64,000 nt of DNA from Panacagrimonas sp052386745 (GCA_052386745.1 JBQTJW010000007.1:162143-226142); one strand, 5' to 3'; positions 35,614-44,827 are shown, counted from the first letter of the stretch. Translations and numbers: made by a program. The notes: a model not told the origin generated them from the letters alone.

Positions 35614-37557
35614 ATGCTGCTCGTCCAGGCCAACTACGTACTGATCAGCCGCTTGCTGATGCCGGTCGCGGCTTTCCTGCTCCTGGTGCTTATTGGGCGG
35701 CAATCGGACCAGCTACTCGGAGAGTACGCGCTGGTCACGACGTTCTATTTCGTGATGCAGACCCTGCCCTTGCTGGGCCTGACGCCCTTCATCATGCGCG
35801 AAGTGGCGCGCAGACCACAGGCCGCCGCCAACTATTTCGTCACGCTGGGCCTGATGGCACTGGTCGTCGGACTGGTGGTCAACGCGGGCGTCCGGCTGAT
35901 GCTCGGATTCGCCCCTTATTCAGAGTCCGTGCGGCAGGGCGTTTACGTGGTGGGATACTGCGTCTTCGGCGGCATTCTGGCTTTCATCGGCGAGATCATT
36001 CTCTTCAGCCTCGGGCAGGCCCGCACCGTCGCCCTGACCACGATCGCGGAAAACGTCCTGCGCCTGGTCGCCAGTGTGGTCGTCCTGACGCGGTCCGGGG
36101 ACGTGGCGCAGCTGATGTGGGTGGTATTCGCCACCCGCATGCTGGGGGCGGTGGTCTACCTTGTTCTCATCTGTGGCAGGGCGGCGCAGCGCGTCAAGCT
36201 GGACTGGGCCATTCTGACCGAAGCGCGTGCGGTGCTGCCGGTGTTCGCGGCCGGTGCCGTGCTGATGCTGGTCATGAGCCGCATGGATTTCTTTGTGCTG
36301 TCGCTCTATGCCGGCATTGCGGACCTCGGCCATTACGCCATCGCCTACCGCCTGCTCGAAATCTTCACGCTTGGGGTGACGGCCCTCGGCACGGCGGCCT
36401 TCCCGCTGTTGTCGCGGCAGTACGTCCGTGACCGGTCAGGGTTTCTCCATCAGGGTCGCCTGCTGGTGCTGGGAACGCTCACGCTGCTGGTGCCCGTCGC
36501 GATCGTTGCACACGTCGGGTCCGACCTGTATGTGCGGTGGCTGTTCGCCGAACAGTATCCGGATGCCGTCGTCCTGAGCAGCTTGATCGTCCTGGCGCTG
36601 CCGCTGGTAGGGCTCGATGTGCTGTGCGGAGCCATGCTGAATGCGTCGGACCACCAGGGGCATGATCTTCGCGCAATGACCTTCGGCGGCCTGACCTACG
36701 CCGCTGGCCTGCTGCTTCTGGTGCCATGGCATTTCGGGGTGGGGGCCGTTGCAGCGCTGGGGTTGGCAACGGCGGTCCAGGCCGGAGTGCGCCTGCGGGT
36801 GATCCGCCAGCGCTTCGGCCCGCTCTTGGGCGCCCGCGATCTGTGCGGACATGTGCTGCTGGCGCTTGGCACACTTTGGTTGGTGCATCATTTCGTGGCC
36901 GGTACTGACGCCTGGGGGGTGGCCGGGCTGGCCATCGCGCTCGGCCTGCTGTATCCGCTCGTTCTGATCGTCATGGGTCTTTTTCGGCCACTTCGCTTGG
37001 TCGCACAAGTGTGGCCGCAAGGCCCGTTGCGCCCGGCATCTACGCTCGCCGGGCTGATGGATAGGCTGGTGATGGACGATCACCGGCGCCGCGAGTGGCA
37101 CCTGAGCGGCAGAAACTCTGCCCCTCCATTCGAAAGCAGGGCGGAGGCCTGTGTTGTTCTCTACCGGATTTCGCGATTGCTGCACCTGCGGGGGTGGCAT
37201 GGCATCGCTAGAGTGATCGGACGATTCAACCGGTTGCTGACCAGGGCAGACATCGATCCCCGTTCAGACATCGGCCCGGGAATGGTCGTGGTCCGGCCGG
37301 CGGGCCTGGTGATCTCGAAAGATGTAGGCGCCAATGCGCTGTTCGATTCCGGGGGCGACGTCAGCAGGTGTAATGTCGAAAACAATGGTGGAGGTTCAAC
37401 AGATTCCAGGGTGCAGGACAACGGTTGTCCCAACGTTCAGTCCGATGTCGAGATGGCCGCCTGCGTGCCATCTGGTTCGTCGGTCGAACGCCGCCCGGTG
37501 ATTCTGCAAGGAACTGATTTGCCCACCTCGGCAAGCGTACCCGGGATGCGTCCGTGA
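35614..37557 (+). CDS. Polysaccharide flippase (Wzx/MATE-like) fused to serine-acetyltransferase-like C-terminus
   Basis: 647 residues. Residues 1 to about 465 form 12-14 membrane helices of an oligosaccharide flippase ('TPFIMREVARRP', 'AYRLLEIFTLGV'). Residues about 490-575 switch to a soluble domain: 'VVLYRISRLLHLRGWHGIARVIGRFNRLLTRADIDPRSDIGPGM' in outline, the pattern that leads into the left-handed beta-helix of SAT-type acetyltransferases. The last 75 residues keep hexapeptide spacing only loosely ('CNVENNGGGS', 'VQDNGCPNVQSDVEMAA') and have lost the catalytic-His pattern, so the acetyltransferase is probably inactive or regulatory. A hidden junction of two genes or a frameshift is possible. 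Confidence 0.78.
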   Translation: MLLVQANYVLISRLLMPVAAFLLLVLIGRQSDQLLGEYALVTTFYFVMQTLPLLGLTPFIMREVARRPQAAANYFVTLGLMALVVGLVVNAGVRLMLGFAPYSESVRQGVYVVGYCVFGGILAFIGEIILFSLGQARTVALTTIAENVLRLVASVVVLTRSGDVAQLMWVVFATRMLGAVVYLVLICGRAAQRVKLDWAILTEARAVLPVFAAGAVLMLVMSRMDFFVLSLYAGIADLGHYAIAYRLLEIFTLGVTALGTAAFPLLSRQYVRDRSGFLHQGRLLVLGTLTLLVPVAIVAHVGSDLYVRWLFAEQYPDAVVLSSLIVLALPLVGLDVLCGAMLNASDHQGHDLRAMTFGGLTYAAGLLLLVPWHFGVGAVAALGLATAVQAGVRLRVIRQRFGPLLGARDLCGHVLLALGTLWLVHHFVAGTDAWGVAGLAIALGLLYPLVLIVMGLFRPLRLVAQVWPQGPLRPASTLAGLMDRLVMDDHRRREWHLSGRNSAPPFESRAEACVVLYRISRLLHLRGWHGIARVIGRFNRLLTRADIDPRSDIGPGMVVVRPAGLVISKDVGANALFDSGGDVSRCNVENNGGGSTDSRVQDNGCPNVQSDVEMAACVPSGSSVERRPVILQGTDLPTSASVPGMRP

Positions 37558-37733
37558 GATCCCGAATCCTTTACCGTCGGAAATGGCATGTGAGCCTGAA
37601 AAAACGAACCGATGCTTGCAGTCGAACACCCCCATGATTAGACATTCCTCCCCACCTGAAAGGGTTGGATTTTGAACACTACGCGCCGCACAGCGATCAA
37701 CCCGATTTCCGAATACGCACCCCAACGCATGCC

Positions 37734-39047
37734 ATGAATCCACAACCCTTGCATGAGCGCCCTTACCCGGTTCCAGCAGAACCGCTTCAGGACGTGGCGT
37801 CGATCCTGTTTCTGCGAATGCGCAGCATCGTCCTGGTTTTTTTGGGCGTGGTGGGGATTGCGGCGTTCGTGGTTTTTTATGTGCTGACGCCGACTTATGA
37901 GGCCAGTTCCACCCTGCTGATCAATTCTGGCGAGCTGATCGTCCCCATGGTGGAAGGCGTGCCGCCCAGCGAGTTCGAGAAACAGGCCGCGTTACATACC
38001 CAGAAAGCGGTTCTTGGGAGTACCAAGGTCGCTGAGAAGGTGGTCGACAAACTGAAGCTCGACCAGCGGCGGGTACTCAGCCGCATCGAGAAGGCAAAGA
38101 TCTGGGTCCGTGACCAGCGACGGCCGTTCGGGAAGGTGCTTGGAATCGCTAGCTGGCAGCAGGCGGAGGACTATCGGGCCCGCGCCTTGAACGCCCTTGT
38201 CGCGAATCTGAAAATTGAAGGCAAGTCCGATAATCAGGCCATCAACCTGAGCTACTCCGCGCATGATCCGATAGAGGCTGCCGACACCGTCAATGCCGTG
38301 GTGGAGGTCTACCAGGACTACTTCAACCACCAGCACAAAGAGCGTGCTGAGCGGCGGATCTCCGATCTCGAAACGCAATTGACCGAACTCAACCAGGAAC
38401 TCGCACGCACCGAGCGGGAAATGCTCAAGTTCCGGCGTTCGGATCGCATTGCACTGGGCGCATCGCAAAGCAGCTTTTCGCGTGACCCGGGGGACGTGCC
38501 CGATGCTTCGGAGGTGGCGGTTGCACGCCAGAGCGGCCTCGTGGGCATTACGGACAGCCCTGCGGTCCAGACGGATATCAAGCTCAGGGTGCTGTCGATG
38601 CAAGAGGACCTGCGCAAGCTGCGCACCGAGTTCGGTGAGCGCGCCCCGGCAGTGGTCGATCTTCGCGAGAAGATCCGCGCGTACACCGAGGCGATCGACA
38701 AGCTGCCGGAACGTGAAGTTGATCTGGTGCGGCTGAGGCGCAACCTCGAGATCAATCAGGACGCTGCCATCACCTTGAAGCGTCTTGTCGAAAAGGCAAA
38801 GGCCGCGGCGGCTACCGGGGCCCGCAACAACACCGTGATCAATGTGCTGGACCGAGCCGAACCAGACGGTCGTGCGGCGTCTCCCAAGCGCCAGCTTGCA
38901 ATGACTGTGGCCACGATCTTCGGACTCGCGCTCGGCGTGATCGTGGCGTTGATCCGCCACTACTTCGATCACAGTCTGCGCACCACGCGCGATCTGGAAT
39001 CATACCTGGGCGTGAAGGTGCTCGGGTCGCTGCAGGTCGTGCGTTGA
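37734..39047 (+). CDS. Polysaccharide co-polymerase / chain-length determinant (Wzz-Wzc N-domain type)
   Basis: 437 residues. A first membrane helix at about 30-52 ('IVLVFLGVVGIAAFVVFYVL'), 'PTYEASSTLLIN' immediately after, a large coiled-coil periplasmic part (about 190-355), and a second helix at about 405-425. This is the Wzc/GumC membrane part without a kinase domain; the ATPase is the next gene. ATG 37734 was chosen; a TTG at 37665 gives a longer N-terminus. It sets chain length and couples to export. Confidence 0.85.
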   Translation: MNPQPLHERPYPVPAEPLQDVASILFLRMRSIVLVFLGVVGIAAFVVFYVLTPTYEASSTLLINSGELIVPMVEGVPPSEFEKQAALHTQKAVLGSTKVAEKVVDKLKLDQRRVLSRIEKAKIWVRDQRRPFGKVLGIASWQQAEDYRARALNALVANLKIEGKSDNQAINLSYSAHDPIEAADTVNAVVEVYQDYFNHQHKERAERRISDLETQLTELNQELARTEREMLKFRRSDRIALGASQSSFSRDPGDVPDASEVAVARQSGLVGITDSPAVQTDIKLRVLSMQEDLRKLRTEFGERAPAVVDLREKIRAYTEAIDKLPEREVDLVRLRRNLEINQDAAITLKRLVEKAKAAAATGARNNTVINVLDRAEPDGRAASPKRQLAMTVATIFGLALGVIVALIRHYFDHSLRTTRDLESYLGVKVLGSLQVVR

Positions 39048-39104
39048 TTCCGACGGCTGTTCCACACGTAGATATTTTCGAGTCAGGTTCACGAGGACTG
39101 TGCA

Positions 39105-39821
39105 TTGAAGAAAAAACGTACCCCGACGCTGTCGGAGGACATGCGTGCGGGGCAAACCGATCGGAGACTCGGGGAATTGCTGTCAAACCAGGATGCTTTT
39201 GACCTGTACCGCAGCATCGACAACGAACTTTTTTCCATCATGGGGGACGTCCCCAAGAATCTTGCTGTGGTCAGTGCGGCCAAGGGTGAAGGGCGTTCCA
39301 CCCTGGCCGTCACGCTCGCCAGCTTTGCGGCGGCGTATTGCTCTCCGAAACGGGTATTGCTGGTGGAGGCCGTTCTCGGCGTCGGCGAACTGGCCGCCCG
39401 GATGTCGCTAGCGCCTGGCAAGGAAGGGTTCAATTCTTTCAATCTCAGCGGCGAAAGATGGAAAGAAATGGTCCTGGCCACTCCAATTCCGGGGCTGGAT
39501 CTGCTGGCCGCCGGTGAGTGGAGCTGGCGGCATGCCAAGCTGTCGCAGAATCACTACTCTCGCCTGCTGCGTGAAGCCGCACAGGAATACCAGTGGGTCA
39601 TCGTCGACACCCCTGCAGGTGGCAGGAATAACGATGTGATCCCGATGGCAAGCCTCGCCGATGCCGCGCTGCTGGTGGTTGGCTATGGCGGGGCCAGCCG
39701 CGAGCAGGTTCAGGCGTTTGTCGAGCGCCTTCGTCAGGCGCGTACCAGGGTGCTCGGCGGTGTGCTCAATCGCCTTCGCTTTCCAGTTCCCCGCATTTTC
39801 GGTGGCGGCCCTGCTCGTTGA
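39105..39821 (+). CDS. Degenerate BY-kinase/ParA-like ATPase of exopolysaccharide locus
   Basis: 238 residues from TTG 39105, with GAGG eight bases ahead. 'LAVVSAAKGEGRSTLAVTLA' is the position of the tyrosine-kinase P-loop, but the invariant Lys of GEGKST is Arg. Walker A' reads 'VLLVEAVLGVG' instead of 'LLVDADLR', and Walker B 'WVIVDTPAG' is intact. No C-terminal tyrosine cluster exists. It likely binds the co-polymerase encoded just upstream but may not phosphorylate tyrosine. Confidence 0.82.
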   Translation: MKKKRTPTLSEDMRAGQTDRRLGELLSNQDAFDLYRSIDNELFSIMGDVPKNLAVVSAAKGEGRSTLAVTLASFAAAYCSPKRVLLVEAVLGVGELAARMSLAPGKEGFNSFNLSGERWKEMVLATPIPGLDLLAAGEWSWRHAKLSQNHYSRLLREAAQEYQWVIVDTPAGGRNNDVIPMASLADAALLVVGYGGASREQVQAFVERLRQARTRVLGGVLNRLRFPVPRIFGGGPAR

Positions 39822-39862
39822 ACCGGCGTGGGCAGTCCCATGCAATTGAATGGTCGATTGCC

Positions 39863-41365
39863 ATGAGTGCAGAGCTCTCTGCCAGGCAGGGGTTGGGCAG
39901 TGGAGGCGTGGATCTGCTGATCGGGCTGGTCTGCGGTTGCCTGATGACCGCTGCCTTCGGTTTTTTACCGAAACTCGGCATGTTGGTTGCCGTTCTTATC
40001 GCGGTCATCCCGCTGTTGATTCTGCGCCCGAATGCGGTGTTTTGGGCTGCCCTGCTTTCGATCCTGATATTCGAGGAATTTCCGGCCGGATTGGGCGACG
40101 TGGCCGAACGGGCGAACCGGACGGCTTTCTATTCCACCTCGGTCGGCATTCCGGGCCTTTATATGCCCGATTTTTTACTCATGACCGCGATCGGACTCGC
40201 CGTCCTGACCATCTTGATCGAGCGTCGTCCGCTCGATCTTCCTTGGGACCGGGTGGGGCGCTGGCTCGCGACCGTGACCGTGGTCATGGTGGTATCGGTG
40301 GTGATGGCGTTTGTGCGGGGCAATCCGCTTGAAAGCAGTGGACCGCAGTCAGTGCTGGGTACCGACGTCGAAATCAATGATCGGGCGGCCAGGCTCATTG
40401 CGTTTTTTCAGTTCAAAAGCTTTGCGCTCGTGATGATCGCGTACGTCGCAACACTCCTGTACGTGCGGGATAGGGCGGGGCTCGATCGATGCATCTGGAT
40501 GGTGGGTTTGGCGGCACTGATCTACGTGGCGATGGGCACGTTCCGGTTGATGGCCCACCCTGGATGGGTGGCACAGACCATCCCGGTTTTTTTTGATCCG
40601 ATGTCGGTGCTGATATTTATCCTGATCGCGTTTTACGTCATTGCCGCCTGGTCACAGGGAATGCTCAGCCGACGCCAGACCATGTGGATGGGCATTCTGG
40701 GCTGCTTCATGGTGCTGTTCGTGCTCGTCTCGTTTCGTCGCACGATGTGGGGCGCCATGGCGCTGGCGACCGTACCTTTGCTCGTGTTCATGCCGGGGTC
40801 GAAGCGCACATACCTTGTCGTGGCTGCGGCGGCCGTTTTCTTTGCGATCGGGTCCTTAGTGCTGTTGTCGCCGGCCGGCGCAGTTTTGATCGATGCCGTA
40901 TCCACCCGACTCGGACAGACCACCTCGGAGGAGGCTTCTACCGAGTATCGCCTCGTGCTGTTCCGCCATTTCGGAGAGCATTTTTTTGATATTCCGCTGT
41001 TCGGGTACGGACCTAAACCCTTGTGGAACGACATGATCACGCAAGGACAGTTTCAGATCAGCCTTGAAAACATTCACAGCCTCTATTTCTGGCTGTGGTT
41101 GCGCCTCGGGCACGTTGGGCTGACGGTATTTGTCGGCGGGGTGCTGATGGTGCTCGCCCAGGCCTGGGCACTCGCTCGTCGATCGCTCGACCCCCAGTAC
41201 AGGGTGCTGTCCCTCATGATGCTGCTGAGCATTCTGATGTTCTTGTTCAATGGGCTGTTCAATCCCGCATACGGGCAGTCGCGAGGGCTCGTCGTCATGG
41301 GCGTAAGTCTTGCTCTGCTTTCGCGCATGATTCAGTGGAACCAGTCAGGGAGCCTACAACGGTGA
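39863..41365 (+). CDS. O-antigen polymerase/ligase-like membrane protein (Wzy candidate)
   Basis: 500 residues with about 11-12 membrane helices and a periplasmic loop containing 'STEYRLVLFRHFGEHFFDIPLFGYGP' in outline; the Arg and 'GYGP' patterns are typical of the Wzy/WaaL superfamily, with 'ENIHSLYFWLWLRLG' (His) following. Likely polymerises the repeat unit. A TTG at 39818, overlapping the previous stop (TTGA), is an equally possible start and would add 15 residues. Confidence 0.8.
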   Translation: MSAELSARQGLGSGGVDLLIGLVCGCLMTAAFGFLPKLGMLVAVLIAVIPLLILRPNAVFWAALLSILIFEEFPAGLGDVAERANRTAFYSTSVGIPGLYMPDFLLMTAIGLAVLTILIERRPLDLPWDRVGRWLATVTVVMVVSVVMAFVRGNPLESSGPQSVLGTDVEINDRAARLIAFFQFKSFALVMIAYVATLLYVRDRAGLDRCIWMVGLAALIYVAMGTFRLMAHPGWVAQTIPVFFDPMSVLIFILIAFYVIAAWSQGMLSRRQTMWMGILGCFMVLFVLVSFRRTMWGAMALATVPLLVFMPGSKRTYLVVAAAAVFFAIGSLVLLSPAGAVLIDAVSTRLGQTTSEEASTEYRLVLFRHFGEHFFDIPLFGYGPKPLWNDMITQGQFQISLENIHSLYFWLWLRLGHVGLTVFVGGVLMVLAQAWALARRSLDPQYRVLSLMMLLSILMFLFNGLFNPAYGQSRGLVVMGVSLALLSRMIQWNQSGSLQR

Positions 41366-42090
41366 GCGGTGCCAAAACGATGAACGACTGCAATCAGTTT
41401 CTTGCAGGACTCTACGCTGAGCGCGCCAAGCCAATCAGACGCGTGTTGGAGGCTGGCGGCGGCAGCTTTTCCCATTTCAAAGTCCCGCCGGATGCAGATG
41501 TCTACGTCCTGGATATCGAACATGGTCAGCTCGCGCGAAACCAGACCGGTGGGCTTGGCGTGCAGGGCGACATTCAGCGTTTGCCGGTTCGCGATGGCAG
41601 TTTCGACCTGGTGGTTTGCTTCAATGTCATCGAACATCTGCCGGATCCCGCAGCGGCATTGAACGAGATGCGGCGCGTCCTGGCCCCGGGAGGTGTTCTA
41701 CTCCTGGGATGCCCGGATCGGAACAGCCTGAAGGGCTGGTTGACGCGCATGACGCCGATCGGATTCCACCGTTGGTATTACCGTGTCGTGGTCGGAAAAC
41801 AGGATCGGGGAGATGGACATTACGACGCCTTTGCCACCCCTTTTCGCCCGATCGTTTCCGGGCGTGCGCTCAAGCAGTGGATATCCGACCAGGGCTTGGA
41901 TATGGGTTTCTATCGAACCTATGACGCCGCCCATGAATATGGAGTCACCGAAGGCAGCTTCAAAAAGCGTGTCGTTGCGTCTCCTTATCGAGCGGTGGGT
42001 TGGTACGCTGGCTTGATAAGCGGAGGAACCTGGCATCCGCTGAGATCTGACCTGATGCTGGTGGCGATATCTCCATCCAAGCCGTCCTAA
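41362..42090 (+). CDS. Class I SAM-dependent methyltransferase
   Basis: 242 residues from GTG 41362, which overlaps the polymerase stop (GTGA) and has GGGAG nearby; an ATG at 41380 is the alternative. 'RRVLEAGGGS' (motif I), 'DIEHGQLARN', 'RLPVRDGSFDLVVCFNVIEHLPD' in outline and 'VLAPGGVLLLGCPD' define a methyltransferase_11 domain. Probable sugar or lipid-linked modification for the polysaccharide. Confidence 0.82.
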   Translation: MSGAKTMNDCNQFLAGLYAERAKPIRRVLEAGGGSFSHFKVPPDADVYVLDIEHGQLARNQTGGLGVQGDIQRLPVRDGSFDLVVCFNVIEHLPDPAAALNEMRRVLAPGGVLLLGCPDRNSLKGWLTRMTPIGFHRWYYRVVVGKQDRGDGHYDAFATPFRPIVSGRALKQWISDQGLDMGFYRTYDAAHEYGVTEGSFKKRVVASPYRAVGWYAGLISGGTWHPLRSDLMLVAISPSKPS

Positions 42091-42135
42091 AAGTTCAACC
42101 AGATTAATGAGACTCTCGGAATGTTCCGACTATCT

Positions 42136-42149
42136 TGGCATTAATGCCA
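42136..42149. repeat. Perfect 14-bp palindrome upstream of methyltransferase gene
   Basis: TGGCATTAATGCCA reads the same on both strands. It lies in the gap between two plus-strand methyltransferase genes, 123 bases before the next start, in AT-rich sequence. Could be an operator for a dimeric regulator; no regulator is assigned. Confidence 0.35.
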
Positions 42150-42271
42150 CGCAAGTTCGTTGCGCGGTAGTCGGTGCATGGCAGCTTGAAATAAGAACCG
42201 ATTGTTCTCGAACGCGGCGGTCGCGCTGCTCAATTCTGATATCCCTTTGAAGTGATTGAGGTAAACCTGCG

Positions 42272-42946
42272 ATGAAACTCCTTTCGAGTTCCGAAGAAAA
42301 ACAGTCTCTTGGGAATTGGTTCCGGCAACGACGGTTTGCGTTCTTAAAAGAACGCCTCGATTTGGTCGCCAATGAAAAACGGACGAAAGGCAGCCTGCCA
42401 GTACGGATCCTCGATGTCGGCGGCCTGGTCTCCTATTGGACCAATCGGGATTTTCATAAGGATCCGGATTTTCACATCACACTGGTGAACTTGAAGGCAG
42501 AAGCCTCGGAGCATTCCAACATCATCAGCGAGACAGGAGATGCGACCGACTTCAGCGCTTACAAGGACGAAGAGTTCGACATCGTTTTTTCCAACTCTGT
42601 TATCGAGCATCTCCACAACTACGACAATCAGAAAAAGATGAGTGCGGAGGTCGTGCGGATCGGGCGCTATCACTTTATACAAACGCCCAACCGGCATTTC
42701 TTCATCGAGCCGCATTACCTCCTGCCATTTTTCCAGTTTCTGCCATCTTCCCTTCAGTACAAGATCCTGGTTAAGACCCCCTTGAGCAGAGGTCAGATAT
42801 GGAATACGGCATTCGCTGCACAGTACGTAGACGAAATCCGACTGCTCACTCTAGTTGAGATGGAGGCACTTTTCCCGCGGAGCAAAATCTACAAGGAAAA
42901 ATTTATCGGTCTGAGCAAATCATTTACTGCTCATAATTTCGATTGA
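42272..42946 (+). CDS. SAM-dependent methyltransferase, AT-richer than neighbours
   Basis: 224 residues. 'VRILDVGGLVSYW' is motif I, 'EEFDIVFSNSVIEHLHNY' the post-I region, and 'HFIQTPNRHFFIEPHYLLPFFQFLP' in outline the conserved C-terminal part found in polysaccharide methyltransferases. Codons are visibly richer in A and T (many AAA, GAA, TTT) than in the genes before it, which suggests a separate origin. GAGGT lies ten bases before the ATG. Confidence 0.78.
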   Translation: MKLLSSSEEKQSLGNWFRQRRFAFLKERLDLVANEKRTKGSLPVRILDVGGLVSYWTNRDFHKDPDFHITLVNLKAEASEHSNIISETGDATDFSAYKDEEFDIVFSNSVIEHLHNYDNQKKMSAEVVRIGRYHFIQTPNRHFFIEPHYLLPFFQFLPSSLQYKILVKTPLSRGQIWNTAFAAQYVDEIRLLTLVEMEALFPRSKIYKEKFIGLSKSFTAHNFD

Positions 42947-43050
42947 GCAGTATCACGATTCCGCCTGGAAGCCTCTGGTCGCCACCATACCCGTCGAAAC
43001 GCAATCCGTTGACTTGTAGGGAAATCCGTTGCATGCGGAAACTTGATGGC

Positions 43051-44229
43051 TCACACCGGCGACCTTCGATACTCCGGGCGGCGGGTCAGCCTCCCGACTC
43101 TCGTGCCCAGAAACGCTCCAAGCATGATGGCCGGCCTTTCCACAACATGAAATGCGACGGTGGCGACACATAGGCTGGCCACGAACACGCCGACGAGCAA
43201 TAGCCACGTCGGCACGTCGTCGTAGAAAAGTGTCAATCCTGTCACCAGCAGAATGGCGTGGCAAAGATAAAGGCTGTAGGAAATTTTCCCCAAGAATCGG
43301 AGAGGCTTCCATTCGAGGAAAGCGATCGCGTGCAGTGACGAAAACGCTGCGATGATAAAAAACGCGACTCCGGGCAGGCTGATTAGTGCCCAGAACGGAC
43401 CAACACTTGAGAATATGCTGACACGGACCGGCAGGATGTAAATAGCGCCAGCGAGCACCCATATTGCCGCAAGGGCATTTCTGGACAATCCTTTATACCA
43501 AGCAGTTACGGCATCTCGTTTGACGGCCAGGCTGGCGCCCACCACAAGAAAGAAGGTCCAGAATCCTGTATCGGCCACCGATTGCCAGAGCGGGAACGGC
43601 GTGGCAGTCCGGATGTAGTATCCAACGAGAATAGAAACTACGCTGAGGCACAGGAACCCTGCAATCGCGCGTTTCCATCCGTATCGGAGTACGGCGGCGA
43701 GCAGTAGAGGAAAGAAGAGCGAGATCCGCATCTCGTGCACAAGCGTCCAGATGGGGAAATTATATCGAGTAGTATCAAAAACGCCGACGAAAACCACGTG
43801 ATCGAGAATTGACTCCCATGTTATCTCGACGCCAAGGAAAATATTCGCCCAATCGCTCAGTTCGGGAATCTTGTGCGACCCTACTATAGCGATCAGTGAG
43901 ACCGCACACGCGATCGATGCAATATATGGGATATAAAGCCGTATTACCCGGCGTACCAAGTACTCTCGGTAGTTCATTCCTCGTTCAAGCATCAGCGTCA
44001 AAACAAATCCGGAGAGGACAAAGAAAACCGGAACGGCCGGCGCTCCGTCAATCAGGATCCCAAGCGGCGAGACCAAAAGAAGTTTGATGGCCAATTCGAT
44101 GGTCGAGTACTCTGACACCGACGTATGCAGGTAAACGCTCCCCAAATGAAGCAGAACGACGCTGAACGCGGCGATTCCTCTAATTGAGTCAAGGCTGGAA
44201 AGTCGCCCCGCAACCAATTTGTTGGACAT
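43051..44229 (-). CDS. Acyltransferase family 3 (OafA/ExoZ-like) membrane protein
   Basis: 392 residues, about ten membrane helices. 'LDSIRGIAAFSVVLLHLG' has the Arg and His of the family active site, 'PVFFVLSGFVLTLMLERG' in outline is the second motif, and 'YREYLVRRVIRLYIPY' the third. It transfers acyl groups to surface polysaccharide. AT-richer than flanking DNA and opposite in direction to the locus, which suggests that it came in separately. Confidence 0.88.
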   Translation of the reverse strand: MSNKLVAGRLSSLDSIRGIAAFSVVLLHLGSVYLHTSVSEYSTIELAIKLLLVSPLGILIDGAPAVPVFFVLSGFVLTLMLERGMNYREYLVRRVIRLYIPYIASIACAVSLIAIVGSHKIPELSDWANIFLGVEITWESILDHVVFVGVFDTTRYNFPIWTLVHEMRISLFFPLLLAAVLRYGWKRAIAGFLCLSVVSILVGYYIRTATPFPLWQSVADTGFWTFFLVVGASLAVKRDAVTAWYKGLSRNALAAIWVLAGAIYILPVRVSIFSSVGPFWALISLPGVAFFIIAAFSSLHAIAFLEWKPLRFLGKISYSLYLCHAILLVTGLTLFYDDVPTWLLLVGVFVASLCVATVAFHVVERPAIMLGAFLGTRVGRLTRRPEYRRSPV

Positions 44230-44598
44230 CCAGAATCTCTCCAGTCAGCGTTGCTAGAAGCGTCACGTCCCTAGATGCAACATGCGGACCGTGAAATGGC
44301 GATCCCATGTCGGCATTACGCGAAAAATCAGCTGCAAGGGGTGCGGTCGATCACTCACTTGAGCGTGACGTCCCGCAGAGCCGAGAAAATTGTCGCTTAC
44401 AACGATTTTGTGGTGCTTTCCCGTCCGCTGCCGATGTGTGATGGTCGCGAAACCTAGTGCATATTCAAAGTTGCAGGTGTCGATCGGCTAACTGGCCATG
44501 AGGCGGCGAAGTTCGAACATCCTATCGACCGCTTCGGCTCGGCAGGTCACACGGCCGGCTAAGCCTCTGTCATCAGGAGGAAAACCGACGAGTTCAAA
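44230..44598. other. Intergenic region between acyltransferase and tRNA-Cys
   Basis: About 370 bases. No gene with a ribosome site is evident. Two similar segments, CGTCACGTCCC near 44262 and CGTGACGTCCC near 44364, are the only repeated words I see. Confidence 0.4.
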
Positions 44599-44672
44599 TG
44601 GAGGCTGGGGTCGGAATTGAACCGGCGTACGCGGATTTGCAGTCCGCTGCATGACCACTCTGCCACCCAGCC
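44599..44672 (-). tRNA. tRNA-Cys (GCA)
   Basis: The minus strand folds as a cloverleaf: acceptor GGCTGGG with CCCAGCC, D-arm with GCAGAGTGGTCATGC, anticodon loop CTGCAAA giving GCA, T-arm GGTTCAATTCC, discriminator T and encoded CCA. Small D-loop and GCA anticodon identify cysteine. Confidence 0.95.
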
Positions 44673-44714
44673 TACGATGCCTGCGGCGCCGGGCGACTGC
44701 CGGGCTCTGATACG

Positions 44715-44740
44715 AAAAACCCCGGGAGCGGCCCGGGGTT
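44715..44740 (-). terminator. Hairpin with T-run between tRNA-Gly and tRNA-Cys
   Basis: CCCCGGG at 44720-44726 pairs with CCCGGGG at 44732-44738 around a 5-base loop; read on the minus strand it is followed by TTTTT. It looks like an intrinsic terminator for tRNA-Gly lying before tRNA-Cys on the same strand. Confidence 0.6.
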
Positions 44741-44751
44741 CCGGCAAGCTT

Positions 44752-44827
44752 TGGAGCGGGAAACGAGATTCGAACTCGCGACCTCAACCTTGGCAAGGTT
44801 GCGCTCTACCAACTGAGCTATTCCCGC
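44752..44827 (-). tRNA. tRNA-Gly (GCC)
   Basis: Minus strand: acceptor GCGGGAA with TTCCCGC, D-arm GCTCAGTTGGTAGAGC, anticodon loop TTGCCAA giving GCC, T-arm GAGTTCGAATCTC, discriminator T and encoded CCA. All arms pair well. Confidence 0.97.

Noticed and set aside
44230..44598. Integration site or tRNA fragment next to tRNA-Cys
   Set aside because: No repeat of the tRNA 3' end and no integrase gene in the window.
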